In this document: positions 8,001 to 17,650 of the stretch, in pieces | How the letters are laid out: the number at the start of each line of letters is the position of its first letter | Numbering within the stretch: the first letter of the stretch is position 1 | Source of the DNA: a bacterium (Candidatus Blackallbacteria) CG13_big_fil_rev_8_21_14_2_50_49_14 | GTDB taxonomy: Bacteria > Cyanobacteriota > Sericytochromatia > UBA7694 | Direction: 5' to 3' | Length of the DNA: 64,000 bases | Assembly (NCBI GenBank): GCA_002783405.1 | Contig: PFGG01000005.1 | Location: 1-64,000 of the forward strand | The notes under the pieces: generated by a model | Databases searched by the model: none | Told to the model about the DNA's origin: nothing | The model's input: only the letters and a program-made list of their open reading frames with translations | Program-made: the position numbers and the translations under genes

Positions 8001-10028
8001 ATGCGGATTATCTTTTTAAATATTTCGGACTATCGCCATTATCACAATATTTCAAGTGGTCCGATTGGGTTGGCCTATCTCTCTGCTTCGGCCAAGGCGA
8101 GGTTTCCTGAAATTGAAATCAGTATTGAAGTCGACCCCGATCGGATCATTGCAGCCAAACCTGATATCGTGGGTATTCGTGCCTTTACAGAAACCTACAG
8201 TCAATCGATCGAAGCTGCACATCATATCCGTCGACATTTGGGCAAAGACCTGCCGATTTGGTTGGGCGGTCCCCATATCAATGCCTTACCGACTACTTTG
8301 GCCCCCATTTTTGACTTGGGCGTAGTCGGCGAAGGCGAAGAGACCTTCGTGGAACTCTTGGAATTGGCTCACTTGGGCAGATTAACCCCTGACTACCTCA
8401 AACAGGTCAAGGGGGTGGTCTATTGGGAAGAGGGGCAAAGAGTCGTGACTCCCCCCCGTGAAACCCTGATGGAACTGGATCAGATTTTGCCACCGGATCG
8501 CAGCATCATGAAGACCTGGTGGCCTCCTCAGCAGGGATATATCAATTGGCCTCAACCGATTTATACCTCTCGCGGTTGTCCGTTTAAATGTATATTTTGT
8601 ATTTTCAGTCTTGAAACACAAAAAGTAAGGTATCACTCGGTGGATCGGGTGGTGACTGAAATTGAAGATATTCTGCGCTACAATCCAGGCCAGGAAAGCG
8701 TTTCGATTCATGATGACCTCTTTGCCTTGAGCAAAAAAAGGCTCTATGAATTAACCCAAGGTATTCGATCTGCGAAACTCCATAAAAAGGTTTCGTTTGT
8801 CTGTATGGCCAAGGCCAGTGTCTTCAACGATGATATGGCGATGCTGATGCGCGATATGAATGTCTCAATTGTCACCTTTGGTTTGGAATCTGGCGTTCAG
8901 CGTCAGCTTGAATACCTGAAAGGCCCGCGCAATAAAGTTTCGGATAATCGACGTGCGATCGATATCTGTGCCCGTCATGGCATTCGGATGGGGGGCTATT
9001 TTATAATCGGCACACCAACTGAGACCCATTCAGAATTGCAAGAGGCCTATTGGTTTATTCGCGATAACTATCCCCCCCTTTCAATGGCTGGGGTCTTTCG
9101 CTTGACGCCTTTTCCAGGTACCAAGTTCTGGAAAGAGGCTGTCGAAAGAGGGATTGTTCACGATCAAATGGAGGATTGGCGACCCTTTAATTACTTGGAT
9201 ATGGACAAACGGGATTATCTCTTTTTTAACGAAAACTATTCGCTGGAGACATTTAAAGAGGCCTATACACATTTTTGTAGCCTGATGGATCGCAATAATT
9301 TAGGCATCAGCATGGAAGATCACGAGAAGCGTCTTGTGGGTTTTCAGGAGCCCGTCTATCTGGAGCATCTGCGTCAATTGAAACAAGGTCAAAGCGTGCT
9401 TGAAGTCTCTGGTTTTACGCGTATGTCTGCGAGTACAGTTCTTGAAGACTTGGATTTGGACTTACAGGTCACACGCCTCAAACCTTGGGAACCGTTTGAG
9501 GCGGTTCAAAGCCAGTCCTATGATTTAATCATCTGTAATTTTGCACTTGAACAGATGGCGCAAAAGCCTGCGCTTTTGTTAAGCCGTTTGAACAGCTGTT
9601 TGGCTCCAGGGGGAAGACTTTTGATCTTTATCTATAATCCGCGCCATGAATCTGTGATTATGCGACTTTTGGCGGGAGCCTGGGACAATGAACTCTGGGG
9701 TTTTAAACCCTTTGATATGTATACATTTTTGACTCCAGAACAGTTAGAAAAAAATTTAATGGATATGAATCTGAAAATAGAAAGTATTCAGCCTTTGCGT
9801 CAGGATGCTATTTCTCCGCGTGAAAGTGCAGTACAACCTCAGGTTCAGCAGGTCTTATCTCTGCTTCAGACGCAGATCGGGGGGCCCCCATTGTCCGCAT
9901 ACCGTGAATTCGCCTATACTGTTTTGACACAACCGAAAGAGAGCAAACCCTCCGATGGGAGACATTTTCAAGCGACTCGTCAACTTGGCGAAAGCCGAAA
10001 TTTCACACTTGAGTCAACCGGACCGTGA
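8001..10028 (+). CDS. B12-binding-type radical SAM protein with C-terminal methyltransferase-like domain
   Basis: With ATG 8001 (GAGGT about 8 nt upstream, preferred over GTG 7983) the protein has 675 residues. The N-terminal part (about 1-140) resembles a cobalamin-binding Rossmann domain (IVGIRAFTETY, LGGPHINALP, VVGEGEETFVELL). The radical SAM cluster motif is C193-x3-C197-x2-C200 in SRGCPFKCIFC, followed by a TIM-barrel-like region with GLESGVQ and GGYFIIGTPTET. From about residue 455 a class I methyltransferase-like fold appears (SVLEVSGFTRMSAS, DLIICNFALEQM, LAPGGRLLIFIYN), but the glycine-rich SAM loop is degenerate. Such proteins modify lipids, peptides or natural products. Its 3' end overlaps the J-domain gene. 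Confidence 0.85.
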   Translation: MRIIFLNISDYRHYHNISSGPIGLAYLSASAKARFPEIEISIEVDPDRIIAAKPDIVGIRAFTETYSQSIEAAHHIRRHLGKDLPIWLGGPHINALPTTLAPIFDLGVVGEGEETFVELLELAHLGRLTPDYLKQVKGVVYWEEGQRVVTPPRETLMELDQILPPDRSIMKTWWPPQQGYINWPQPIYTSRGCPFKCIFCIFSLETQKVRYHSVDRVVTEIEDILRYNPGQESVSIHDDLFALSKKRLYELTQGIRSAKLHKKVSFVCMAKASVFNDDMAMLMRDMNVSIVTFGLESGVQRQLEYLKGPRNKVSDNRRAIDICARHGIRMGGYFIIGTPTETHSELQEAYWFIRDNYPPLSMAGVFRLTPFPGTKFWKEAVERGIVHDQMEDWRPFNYLDMDKRDYLFFNENYSLETFKEAYTHFCSLMDRNNLGISMEDHEKRLVGFQEPVYLEHLRQLKQGQSVLEVSGFTRMSASTVLEDLDLDLQVTRLKPWEPFEAVQSQSYDLIICNFALEQMAQKPALLLSRLNSCLAPGGRLLIFIYNPRHESVIMRLLAGAWDNELWGFKPFDMYTFLTPEQLEKNLMDMNLKIESIQPLRQDAISPRESAVQPQVQQVLSLLQTQIGGPPLSAYREFAYTVLTQPKESKPSDGRHFQATRQLGESRNFTLESTGP

Positions 10029-10392
10029 GCTGACTGAAGAATTCAAAGCCTGGTTTGATCATCAACCCGGCCATGATCGCTACCGTGAAGCCTTTGATCG
10101 GGAGTATCAACGTCAATACGGTCAGGGACATCAATACTCTCAGGGTCGTGAGCAACGTCAAAATCAGCAAAGCTCAAGCTATTCTGAAAACCAGGGCTAC
10201 GATCCGTATAAGGTCTTGGAGATCAATTCTCAGGCCTCTTGGGAAGAAATTGAAAAGGCCTATAAAAAATTGGTAAGAAAATACCATCCCGATCGCTATC
10301 AGAGTGCCGAAGACCGTGAGACGGCCACCCGTGTGATGTCGATGATCAATGCTTCCTTTAGCTTTTTGAAAGAAAAACACGGCAAAAAATAG
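9955..10392 (+). CDS. Small J-domain protein (DnaJ-like)
   Basis: The 145-residue protein has its J domain at the C-terminus (about 82-142): YDPYKVLEIN, then KAYKKLVRKYHPDRY with the HPD motif at 111-113. J domains stimulate Hsp70 ATPase activity. The N-terminal 80 residues are charged, then rich in Q, R, Y and S (about 50-78), a low-complexity linker. There is no G/F or zinc-finger region, so it is a type III J protein. The ATG lies inside the preceding radical SAM gene (74-bp overlap) with only a weak ribosome site; no later in-frame ATG would keep the domain. Its stop overlaps the tadA GTG. Confidence 0.88.
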   Translation: MGDIFKRLVNLAKAEISHLSQPDRELTEEFKAWFDHQPGHDRYREAFDREYQRQYGQGHQYSQGREQRQNQQSSSYSENQGYDPYKVLEINSQASWEEIEKAYKKLVRKYHPDRYQSAEDRETATRVMSMINASFSFLKEKHGKK

Positions 10393-10835
10393 TGTCTTTA
10401 CAGGATTGGATGCAATTGGCTTTGACCGAAGCTGAGAGCGCTTCTTCACAGGGCCATGTCCCTGTGGGGGCTGTTTTGGTTTTTCAGGAAAAATGTCTCT
10501 TCAAAGGCCATAATCTATCTGGCCACAGTGATTTCCCGCTCAAACACGCTGAAATGAAGGTGCTTGAAATGGCGATGGGGCATTTATCCCAGGAAGAATG
10601 GCGTATGGCGACCCTCTATGTCACGCTGGAACCCTGTCCGATGTGCATGGGGGCCATTCTGCATACCCATTTGGGTCGCCTGGTCTTTGGGGCAGCAAAT
10701 TTGAAATGGGGAGCCTGCGGTAGCGTAGCCGATTTAAGCCATCTCTATCCCAGCCAAAACCTTGAAATCATTGGCGGTGTTTTGGAGTCTCAGTCTCAAA
10801 GCTTGCTCAGTTCCTTTTTTAAGGCCTGTCGCTAA
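10392..10835 (+). CDS. tadA: tRNA-specific adenosine deaminase TadA
   Basis: This 147-residue deaminase carries the cytidine/deoxycytidylate-deaminase zinc motifs HAEMKVLE (H52, catalytic E54) and PCPMCMGAI (C82, C85). In this family the pattern marks TadA, which converts A34 to inosine in tRNA-Arg(ACG). VPVGAVLV and the conserved LVFGAANLKWGACGS also fit TadA. The start is GTG at 10392, sharing one base with the stop of the J-domain gene, so translation is probably coupled. The 3' end overlaps the convergent zinc-ribbon gene by 4 bp. A guanine deaminase is a less likely alternative. Confidence 0.92.
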   Translation: MSLQDWMQLALTEAESASSQGHVPVGAVLVFQEKCLFKGHNLSGHSDFPLKHAEMKVLEMAMGHLSQEEWRMATLYVTLEPCPMCMGAILHTHLGRLVFGAANLKWGACGSVADLSHLYPSQNLEIIGGVLESQSQSLLSSFFKACR

Positions 10836-11455
10836 GGCGCGCTTGACTCTGCGGGGGGCGGATCTGAGAGTGGAGTTTCTGGAGACGGCGAAGCCTCACT
10901 TTCTGTGTTATTTTCAAGCGTTTCACTCTCTGGACTGGCTTCTGAAGAGGGGGAGGCCGTCGCTTCTTCGCCAGCGCTTGAATCTGCAGATTCGATGGGG
11001 GTAGGAGAGACTGTGCTTTCAGGGGATGGGGTCGCCGTGTTTGGACTGGTTGTTTCTGTGGGGGGATTGCTGGCGATGGTCGCTGCCGGACTCGGGAAGG
11101 AGGCGGGTGCTGCCTGCTCAAGTGGTGCTGAAGATTGAAGCGGGGAGGTTCTTTCGGGTTTGTGCGCAGGCGGACGCGTCATTTGCCAGCCCACAATCAT
11201 TAGCAAGAGGATGGCGCCAATACCTGAATAGATAATCATTTGTTTGGAGTTTTCAGACTCCAGGGCTTTTTTTGCAATTTCCTCAGGGCTGGTCGCGATA
11301 CGAACGACCTCTTCCTGGGAGGCAGAAGGACTCCCTTTTAATTTCGCATCTGGCGTTTTACCCGCACTTTTCCAACCACAAAACATGCAGGTTAGGGATT
11401 GGTCAGATTTTACCACAACCACGCGATTACAAATTGGACATTGCTTTTCAGACAT
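10832..11455 (-). CDS. Zinc-ribbon, single-pass membrane protein with long S/T/P/E-rich tail
   Basis: The 207-residue protein starts with a four-cysteine zinc ribbon (C6-x2-C9 and C23-x2-C26, MSEKQCPIC and TCMFCGW). A charged linker follows, then one transmembrane helix at about 73-91 (IIYSGIGAILLLMIVGW). The tail from about residue 95 is almost entirely S, T, P, E and A and probably disordered, on the far side of the membrane. AGGA lies about 8 nt before the ATG. This is the layout of many bacterial zinc-ribbon-TM proteins of unknown role. I see no enzyme motif. Confidence 0.75.
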   Translation of the reverse strand: MSEKQCPICNRVVVVKSDQSLTCMFCGWKSAGKTPDAKLKGSPSASQEEVVRIATSPEEIAKKALESENSKQMIIYSGIGAILLLMIVGWQMTRPPAHKPERTSPLQSSAPLEQAAPASFPSPAATIASNPPTETTSPNTATPSPESTVSPTPIESADSSAGEEATASPSSEASPESETLENNTESEASPSPETPLSDPPPAESSAP

Positions 11456-11532
11456 ATAAGATTCCTGTAGTTATAATAGTCTTCTGAAATTTTTATACTT
11501 TTTGCAAAACCGTTTCTAAAGCTTGTTTTTGT

Positions 11533-12411
11533 TCAAACTTCTCCAACCCAATGATTTCCGTGCGCCTTATAGCTTTGAGCCCACCCAGACAGAAGATCAG
11601 CGGGCAAGGGGCCTTTTTCAAGCGCTTGGCTGAGTTCGCTTAAATTTTTGATCTGGCGGGTGCCAGCGATACACGTGTCCACACCGTCTGCAAAAGCCGT
11701 AAAACGCAAGGCCTGATCAGTCGTGATTTGCTCAGGTTTCATGCCCATGGCTTGCCAGCGTAGCCAATAATTTTCGCAATAGTCCCCGTATGGGCGTGTT
11801 TGAAATCGCCAGAAGGCGTTGGCCAAAGGACGCTTGGCAATCACGCCCAGGCCTTTGGCTTTTGCAATGGGTAACAGATGCTGAAGACTGTAGCGGTCGC
11901 AGATATTGACGGAGCATTGAATACTGTCAAAGACGCCAGCGTGTATCGCCCACTCCAAGGCTTGGTTTTCACCGGAATAAGCCATGAGCCGTACTTTTCC
12001 AGCCTGTTTGGCCTTTGCAAGCGCGGCGATCACTTCTCCGTATTCTAAGGTTCCGATAGGACAAGAATGCAGGTGAACGATATCCAGCCAATCGGTCTTT
12101 AGGTTTTTGAGCGCCTCATCAATGCCAGCTTCAATACAGGCGGCTGTCCAGTCTGGAATGCCTTCAATGCCATAGCCAATTTTTGTCGATAGAATCAGGT
12201 CAGAGCGTTTGTGTTGAAGGAATTTGCCAATCCGTGTTTCAGAGGCTCCATATCCCCGTGCTGTGTCGATCAGGTTAATACCAGAATCCAGCACATGGTT
12301 CAATAAGGCTTCAGCTTCACGATCACTGAGTTCATTGCCCCCAATATGGCCTGCGCCAAATCCAAGCGCAGAAACCTGCAGACCTGAGTTTCCAAAGGCA
12401 CGTTTGATCAT
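11533..12411 (-). CDS. Aldo/keto reductase
   Basis: The 292-residue protein shows the AKR barrel signatures: start RAFGNSGLQVSALGFGAG, the catalytic tetrad region with D49 and Y54 (LIDTARGYGASE), K77 (LSTKIGYG) and the histidine in IVHLHS. These enzymes reduce aldehydes and ketones with NADPH. It resembles the YdjG/PdxI-like oxidoreductases, but the substrate cannot be named. The ATG overlaps the stop of the DHH gene (ATGA, 4 bp), so the pair is translationally coupled. Confidence 0.88.
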   Translation of the reverse strand: MIKRAFGNSGLQVSALGFGAGHIGGNELSDREAEALLNHVLDSGINLIDTARGYGASETRIGKFLQHKRSDLILSTKIGYGIEGIPDWTAACIEAGIDEALKNLKTDWLDIVHLHSCPIGTLEYGEVIAALAKAKQAGKVRLMAYSGENQALEWAIHAGVFDSIQCSVNICDRYSLQHLLPIAKAKGLGVIAKRPLANAFWRFQTRPYGDYCENYWLRWQAMGMKPEQITTDQALRFTAFADGVDTCIAGTRQIKNLSELSQALEKGPLPADLLSGWAQSYKAHGNHWVGEV

Positions 12412-13232
12412 GACTTGGTTTCTTTTTCAATTCGCTTGATATGGGTATTCAATTGTTCAAGGGGCAAGGCAAAGCCTGAAGCATTCCGATGTCCTCCTCC
12501 GCCAAATTCACGGCAGATGGCGCTGACATCAAATTCGCCAATGGAACGCAGACTGAATTTTCGCAATCCCTTTTGATCTGAAAAAGACATGGCAAAAGGG
12601 GCTTCTGGAAAACGCAAACACAAGTTGTTGCCCAATTCAGAAGCAAAGAGTGGCGTATTGACACCGGGAACCTCATGGCCTAAAATTTCAAACCAATCGA
12701 CTCTTTGCCCCAGATTTTCAATCAATTGGTGCTTATAGCGCAGGGTAATTTTACCTTCTTCGCGTAAGGTGTCTACTTCCAAGCTGTTCCAGACTTCGAA
12801 CTCCATTGGATAGATACTCAAGGCTGTGGTAATTTCATGGGCATCTGGAAGCGACCAGGTCCACAAATCCTGATCTTGAATATACTTGAGGAGTTCAGGA
12901 ATGGGTTCCTCAGGAAAAAAATATTGCCAGGTCATCACTGCACCAGAACGATGCATATCGAATTCAGCAAAATCCAGATCTTTTAATTCTGCCAGTGCAG
13001 TTTTGTGATGATCAAGAACCTTTAATTTAGAGCGTTGGGATAATTCTAGCAATGTTTCACGATCAAAGGAGAAATCCAGAATATAGACTTCTGAGCCCGA
13101 AGGTATTTCTGGAAGTGTTGCACCATGGCGCATGGGGATATAAATAGCCGTCTCTGAAAATTTTTTCCAGGCTGCCCATGCGGCTCCGAAACCGTCAGGG
13201 CAATTGGCATGGTAAAGAACATAACGCGACAT
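12408..13232 (-). CDS. DHH-superfamily phosphoesterase
   Basis: The 274-residue protein has DHH-family metal-binding motifs: HANCPDGFG (H8, D13), ILDFSFD (D53) and the eponymous LDHHKT (D74-H75-H76). A C-terminal DHHA1-like element, GGGGHRNASGF, lies near 248. Family members cleave phosphodiesters or oligonucleotides (nanoRNase, RecJ-like, c-di-AMP phosphodiesterase). This one is short and lacks GGDEF/PAS parts, so a small oligonucleotide- or phosphonucleotide-hydrolase is most likely. A strong GGAGG ribosome site precedes the ATG. Confidence 0.85.
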   Translation of the reverse strand: MSRYVLYHANCPDGFGAAWAAWKKFSETAIYIPMRHGATLPEIPSGSEVYILDFSFDRETLLELSQRSKLKVLDHHKTALAELKDLDFAEFDMHRSGAVMTWQYFFPEEPIPELLKYIQDQDLWTWSLPDAHEITTALSIYPMEFEVWNSLEVDTLREEGKITLRYKHQLIENLGQRVDWFEILGHEVPGVNTPLFASELGNNLCLRFPEAPFAMSFSDQKGLRKFSLRSIGEFDVSAICREFGGGGHRNASGFALPLEQLNTHIKRIEKETKS

Positions 13233-13344
13233 GTCATTTCCTCCGCAAAGAATGCAGGTATTATAGCTTGTTTCTGCTCAAGATACAGATCGGCCCAAGG
13301 GAGTCGGGTTACAATATCTGAGTCTAAAATTCTGGAGGAGAAAA

Positions 13345-14268
13345 ATGTCACAGATCCCGCATTATCTGGAAGTGATTGCAGAGTGGCACCGCGAACACCA
13401 CCCCCTATCTGTGAAGGCACTTCAAGCACCTTTGACGCTTGAACAAATACAGAAACTCAGCTCGGAACTGCCTTTCAGCTTGCCTGAAGAATTAATCGAA
13501 CTCTATCAATGGCACAATGGACAATCCAATAACCGGCCCTTTTTTGGGGGCTATACTTTCTATCCTCTGGAAGAAGCGATTGAAGAATATCAATTGGCAC
13601 TTGAAACCTCAGAAGAAGAAGGGCGTTTATGGAAAGCGAGCTGGTTTCCTGTTTTTGGTTTTCAAGGGGACTATTTTGTTTTGGATTGTGAAAGCGAACT
13701 TCAACCTTCTCCCATTTTCATGTCCCTGGACAGTGAAAGCTTGGCCCCATGCTGGTATGAAAATCTTGAGAAAATGCTGCTCACTCTCAAACAGTGTTTT
13801 GAAAAAGGGGCGTATTTCTTGGATGAGGATGAGATCCTGCTTGAAGATTATGAAAGTGTTGAGCAAATTCGGCTGAGCATCAATCAGAAGGTAGATCGCT
13901 ATGCGACTGAAGAGGAACTCTCTGAATTTGAACCCCATCAGGAAATTGAAGATTTGATCGATGGCTCACGTAAAGTCACCTCCTGGCTTTCGGAACATCA
14001 GCATACGGTTGAATTCTTTGGCCCCGATGGTCGAAAGCGCTGGCAAGACATATTTTGGGGAGATGAATTGAGACGCAAAGATATTTGGGAGTTTACGGGG
14101 CCCAGTGAGGCAGTGATTACCAGCGAAAACTATTCAGGGATGCTTTTTTCAACCCGTGCCTATGCAGATATTTTGCCGGGTGGCGAAGTGATGACACGAC
14201 GTGTTGAAACGATCATCAACGGTGAAGTTGTTTCTGAAGAGGATTTCAATGAACAAGAAGAAGATTAA
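13345..14268 (+). CDS. SMI1/KNR4-family protein
   Basis: The 307-residue protein contains a SMI1/KNR4 (SUKH-type) domain at about 30-150: LPFSLPEELIELYQWHNGQ, then GGYTFYPLEEAIEEY and WFPVFGFQGDYFVLDCE. In bacteria such domains often act as immunity proteins or protein-interaction modules. The C-terminal 120 residues (after about 185) form a separate acidic and aromatic region that I do not recognise. The GGAGG ribosome site before ATG 13345 is strong. The neighbouring nucleotidyltransferase-like gene begins 3 nt after its stop. No toxin-like gene is adjacent, so an immunity role is only a possibility. Confidence 0.8.
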   Translation: MSQIPHYLEVIAEWHREHHPLSVKALQAPLTLEQIQKLSSELPFSLPEELIELYQWHNGQSNNRPFFGGYTFYPLEEAIEEYQLALETSEEEGRLWKASWFPVFGFQGDYFVLDCESELQPSPIFMSLDSESLAPCWYENLEKMLLTLKQCFEKGAYFLDEDEILLEDYESVEQIRLSINQKVDRYATEEELSEFEPHQEIEDLIDGSRKVTSWLSEHQHTVEFFGPDGRKRWQDIFWGDELRRKDIWEFTGPSEAVITSENYSGMLFSTRAYADILPGGEVMTRRVETIINGEVVSEEDFNEQEED

Positions 14269-14271
14269 AAC

Positions 14272-14844
14272 ATGGCTTTATGCGATGAAAATCAAGCTTT
14301 ATTGGACTATTTAAGACAAAATAAACAGCTCTGGCATATTCTTAAGACTCTGCCTGAATTGCCGTGTAATGCTTGGCTTGCGGCAGGCAGCATTATGGAA
14401 ACGGTTTGGAATCTTCAAGCGAAGTTTCCTGCAGATCGGGGGATTCGTGATTACGATCTGATTTATTGCGATCCCGGCGATCTCTCATGGGAAGCTGAGG
14501 ATCGACTGATTCAGCACGGGCGCAGGCTCTGGCCAAATCTTGAAATTGAGATACGCAACCAGTCACGGGTACATTTGTGGTATCCCGAGCGCTTTCATAT
14601 CGCAATAGAACCCCTCACGTCGATTACCCAGGCCATGTTATTGTGGCCAGCGACTTGCCATGCGATTGCAGTCAAGCTCGTGGGAGAAGAGCTTGAAGTC
14701 ATTGCTCCCTGGGGATTAGAAGATCTGTGGCAGGGAATTGCCCGACCCAACCCTGCTTGTCCTGATACCCAGGCCTTTCAAAAAAAAGTGCAGCGCTGGA
14801 CTCTTTTGTGGGATCTTACTGTTTGTTATAATTTAAAAAATTGA
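14272..14844 (+). CDS. Nucleotidyltransferase-like protein (DUF925/NTP_transf_6 type)
   Basis: The 190-residue protein has the minimal nucleotidyltransferase layout: a helix, then LAAGSIMETVWN (G39-S40), then IRDYDLIYCD with the metal-binding D60 and D62, and a later E/V/I-rich strand (WPNLEIEIRNQSRVHLWY). This fits the DUF925 family (PF06042), uncharacterised proteins related to pol-beta-type transferases. It starts 3 nt after the SMI1-like gene, so they are probably cotranscribed. Whether it modifies nucleotides, tRNA or proteins is unknown. Confidence 0.75.
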   Translation: MALCDENQALLDYLRQNKQLWHILKTLPELPCNAWLAAGSIMETVWNLQAKFPADRGIRDYDLIYCDPGDLSWEAEDRLIQHGRRLWPNLEIEIRNQSRVHLWYPERFHIAIEPLTSITQAMLLWPATCHAIAVKLVGEELEVIAPWGLEDLWQGIARPNPACPDTQAFQKKVQRWTLLWDLTVCYNLKN

Positions 14845-14897
14845 TATGATGAATATATCTCGTTTCTGTCTCATTATTGCAAAAAAAGTACATAATT

Positions 14898-15848
14898 ATG
14901 ACGCTGATTTCAGAAAATAATGGTATTTACTTCTTTTCAGTGCCATCACCCGATAGAACGGTTGTGCTGCCGCACGCTGAAAATATCATGGTGATTTGCA
15001 ATGAAAGTACTCAATATTGTTTACATTCTTCTCAAGTTAAAGAACTTATTTTTGATTCTACTTTGCCCAGACAAGCCATCCCTTCTTCAAATTTGGAGAA
15101 ATTGTCTGAAATTTTCAGTCAACTGGGTATCTCCTTGGGGTGTTTTGTAGATATCGGTGCTTATGATGGTTTGAACTATTCCAATACCTATCCCTTGATG
15201 TGTGCGGGCTGGTCAGGGCTGATGCTTGAATGTGACCCCTGCCGTTTTACAACTTTGGCTGAAATTTGTCGTGATTATCCTGCTGTACAGGTTTCCAGAG
15301 CCAAAGTCAGCCCGAAAAATATTCTTGCTCATTTGGCTTCTGCAGAGATCCCGATCGAGTTTGATTTTTTAAGCCTCGATATTGATAGCTATGATTATTT
15401 TGTTTTGGAAGCACTTTTAGATAGGTATCACCCAACGGTGATCTGTGCTGAAGTCAATGAAGTGATCCCCCCCCCGATTGAGTTTACGGTGAAATACCGA
15501 CCTGATTTCAGTTTGGACTTAAGCAGCCGGTTTTTTGGCATGAGTTTAACCAAACTTGCAAAATTGGCAAATCGCCATGGCTATCTTCTGGCGCATATGC
15601 ACTATATGGATGTTATTTTAATTGATGCCCGATTTGCAATTAAAGACCCTGAAAACCTGAGTGCATTTTACAAACGTTCTTTTTTAGATTTGCCCAGACC
15701 CACCTATTATCAAGATTACCCCTTTGATGTAGAAGCTCTGCTCAATGCGCCTCCTGAAGTGGGTCTTCAAATTTTATTGAATAGTTTCTCTCCTTTTCAG
15801 GGGCAATTTGAGCTTTCTCTTTCCACTGAAGGTTTTGCTCTGAGTTAA
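14898..15848 (+). CDS. FkbM-like SAM-dependent methyltransferase
   Basis: With ATG 14898 the protein has 316 residues; a TTG at 14877 is an alternative, and neither has a clear ribosome site. The SAM-binding loop is [15 protein letters not shown], followed by LMLECDP and [16 protein letters not shown], the pattern of FkbM-type O-methyltransferases. The first 80 residues are not recognised. The local sequence is more A/T-rich than the flanking genes, and the frame holds a run of nine C at 15467-15475 (residues I-P-P-P), a slippage-prone tract. The substrate (sugar, polysaccharide or small molecule) is unknown. Confidence 0.7.
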   Translation: MTLISENNGIYFFSVPSPDRTVVLPHAENIMVICNESTQYCLHSSQVKELIFDSTLPRQAIPSSNLEKLSEIFSQLGISLGCFVDIGAYDGLNYSNTYPLMCAGWSGLMLECDPCRFTTLAEICRDYPAVQVSRAKVSPKNILAHLASAEIPIEFDFLSLDIDSYDYFVLEALLDRYHPTVICAEVNEVIPPPIEFTVKYRPDFSLDLSSRFFGMSLTKLAKLANRHGYLLAHMHYMDVILIDARFAIKDPENLSAFYKRSFLDLPRPTYYQDYPFDVEALLNAPPEVGLQILLNSFSPFQGQFELSLSTEGFALS

Positions 15849-15931
15849 AGCCGACTCAGGGCAGAACAGGCCTGTTTCGCTGGTATAATAAAGACAGATA
15901 TGAATTGCTGAGATCTGTAAGGAGAAAAACC

Positions 15932-17650
15932 ATGGGCCAAATGACTGTTTCGAATGAACTGACCCTGAGTGGACTTGAAGCTTTATTGGAAGGGCAGGCT
16001 CCTGTTGCCCTTCGGGCTCCCCATGGTACCCATCTGAATTGTAAAGGTTGGATTCAGGAAGCCGCCCTGCGCATGCTTTTAAACAATTTGGATTCTGAAG
16101 TAGCTGAACACCCAGAAAGTTTAGTTGTTTACGGCGGAAGCGGAAAAGCAGCCCGAAATTGGGAGGCTTTGCGGCAAATTGTTAAAACCCTGCTGACACT
16201 TGAAAATGATGAAACCCTCCTGGTTCAATCCGGTAAACCTGTCGGGGTATTTAAATCGCATCCTGATGCGCCGCGCGTTTTAATCGCCAACTCCAATCTG
16301 GTGCCCCATTGGGCAACCTGGGAAAAATTTCGTGAATTGGAAGCCCTGGGTCTGATGATGTATGGTCAGATGACGGCGGGAAGCTGGATCTATATCGGTA
16401 CCCAAGGCATTTTGCAAGGAACCTATGAAACATTTCGAGCTGTTGCTGAAAAACATTTCAAAGGCAGCCTGGAAGGGCGTTTGTGTGTTACAGCAGGTCT
16501 GGGAGGCATGGGGGGCGCGCAGCCACTCGCGATTAAAATGAATGGGGGCGTTGCGCTCTGCGTTGAAGTAGATCGCTCGCGGATTGAACGACGGATTGAA
16601 ACCCGCTATTTGGATCAATGGTATGAAGATGTCAATACCGCCATTGACCATGCCTTAGAAGCCAAGCGCAATGGTTGGGCCCGTTCGATTGGACTGGTTG
16701 GCAATGCGGCAGAGGTTTTACCAGAATTGGTGAATCAGGGCATTGTACCGGATATCGTTACCGATCAAACCAGTGCCCATGATCCTCTCAATGGCTATGT
16801 GCCTGCTGAATACAGTCTCAGTGATGCAGAACATTTACGCAAAGCAGATCCTGACCGTTATATTCAACTCTCTCTGCATTCGATGGTCCGGCATGTTGAG
16901 GCCATGGTGACCCTTCAGAGCAGAGGCTCTGTGGTCTTTGATTATGGCAATAATATTCGCCAACAGGCCTTTAACAGGGGCTTCGAGCGGGCTTTTGCTT
17001 TTCCAGGCTTTGTACCGGCCTATATTCGCCAGCTTTTTTGTGATGGCAAAGGGCCTTTTCGCTGGGCTGCCCTGTCTGGGAAAGCTGAAGATATTTACCG
17101 CATTGACCAGTTAATTCTTGACGAGTTCAGTGATGATCCTGGCTTAATGAACTGGATCCAAATGGCACAGGAGCAGGTGGCTTTTCAGGGCCTGCCTGCT
17201 CGCATCTGTTGGTTGGGTTACGGAGAAAGGGCCCGTTTGGGGCGACGTATCAATGATTTGGTGGCCAGTGGAGAAGTGTCTGCGCCGATCGTGATTGGCC
17301 GTGACCATTTGGACTGCGGCTCTGTCGCTTCGCCCAACCGAGAAACCGAATCCATGTTGGATGGCAGTGATGCTGTCTCAGATTGGGTGTTTTTGAATGC
17401 CATGATCAATGCTGTGGGCGGCGCTTCTTGGGTTTCAATCCACCATGGAGGAGGCGTTGGCATTGGCTATTCTCAACATGCTGGCATGGTGATCGTAGCC
17501 GATGGCAGCAAAGAAGCCGATGTGCGTTTGGAACGTGTTTTGACCTCTGATCCAGGCATGGGCATTATTCGCCATGTGGATGCAGGCTATGAAGAAGCCT
17601 GTGACGCTGCCCACCGTCACGGGGTGCGTATCCCCATGTGGGAAAAATGA
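15932..17650 (+). CDS. hutU: Urocanate hydratase (urocanase)
   Basis: ATG 15932 follows an AAGGAG ribosome site and gives 572 residues, the usual size. Diagnostic urocanase stretches are present: [31 protein letters not shown] (NAD-binding glycine loop), [13 protein letters not shown] and [17 protein letters not shown]. The enzyme converts urocanate to imidazolonepropionate, step two of histidine degradation, using NAD+ as an electrophile. No hutH, hutI, hutG or ftcD is present in this window, so the rest of the pathway must be elsewhere. The FAH-family gene starts inside its last codons (ATGA), so the two are coupled. Confidence 0.95.
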   Translation: MGQMTVSNELTLSGLEALLEGQAPVALRAPHGTHLNCKGWIQEAALRMLLNNLDSEVAEHPESLVVYGGSGKAARNWEALRQIVKTLLTLENDETLLVQSGKPVGVFKSHPDAPRVLIANSNLVPHWATWEKFRELEALGLMMYGQMTAGSWIYIGTQGILQGTYETFRAVAEKHFKGSLEGRLCVTAGLGGMGGAQPLAIKMNGGVALCVEVDRSRIERRIETRYLDQWYEDVNTAIDHALEAKRNGWARSIGLVGNAAEVLPELVNQGIVPDIVTDQTSAHDPLNGYVPAEYSLSDAEHLRKADPDRYIQLSLHSMVRHVEAMVTLQSRGSVVFDYGNNIRQQAFNRGFERAFAFPGFVPAYIRQLFCDGKGPFRWAALSGKAEDIYRIDQLILDEFSDDPGLMNWIQMAQEQVAFQGLPARICWLGYGERARLGRRINDLVASGEVSAPIVIGRDHLDCGSVASPNRETESMLDGSDAVSDWVFLNAMINAVGGASWVSIHHGGGVGIGYSQHAGMVIVADGSKEADVRLERVLTSDPGMGIIRHVDAGYEEACDAAHRHGVRIPMWEK

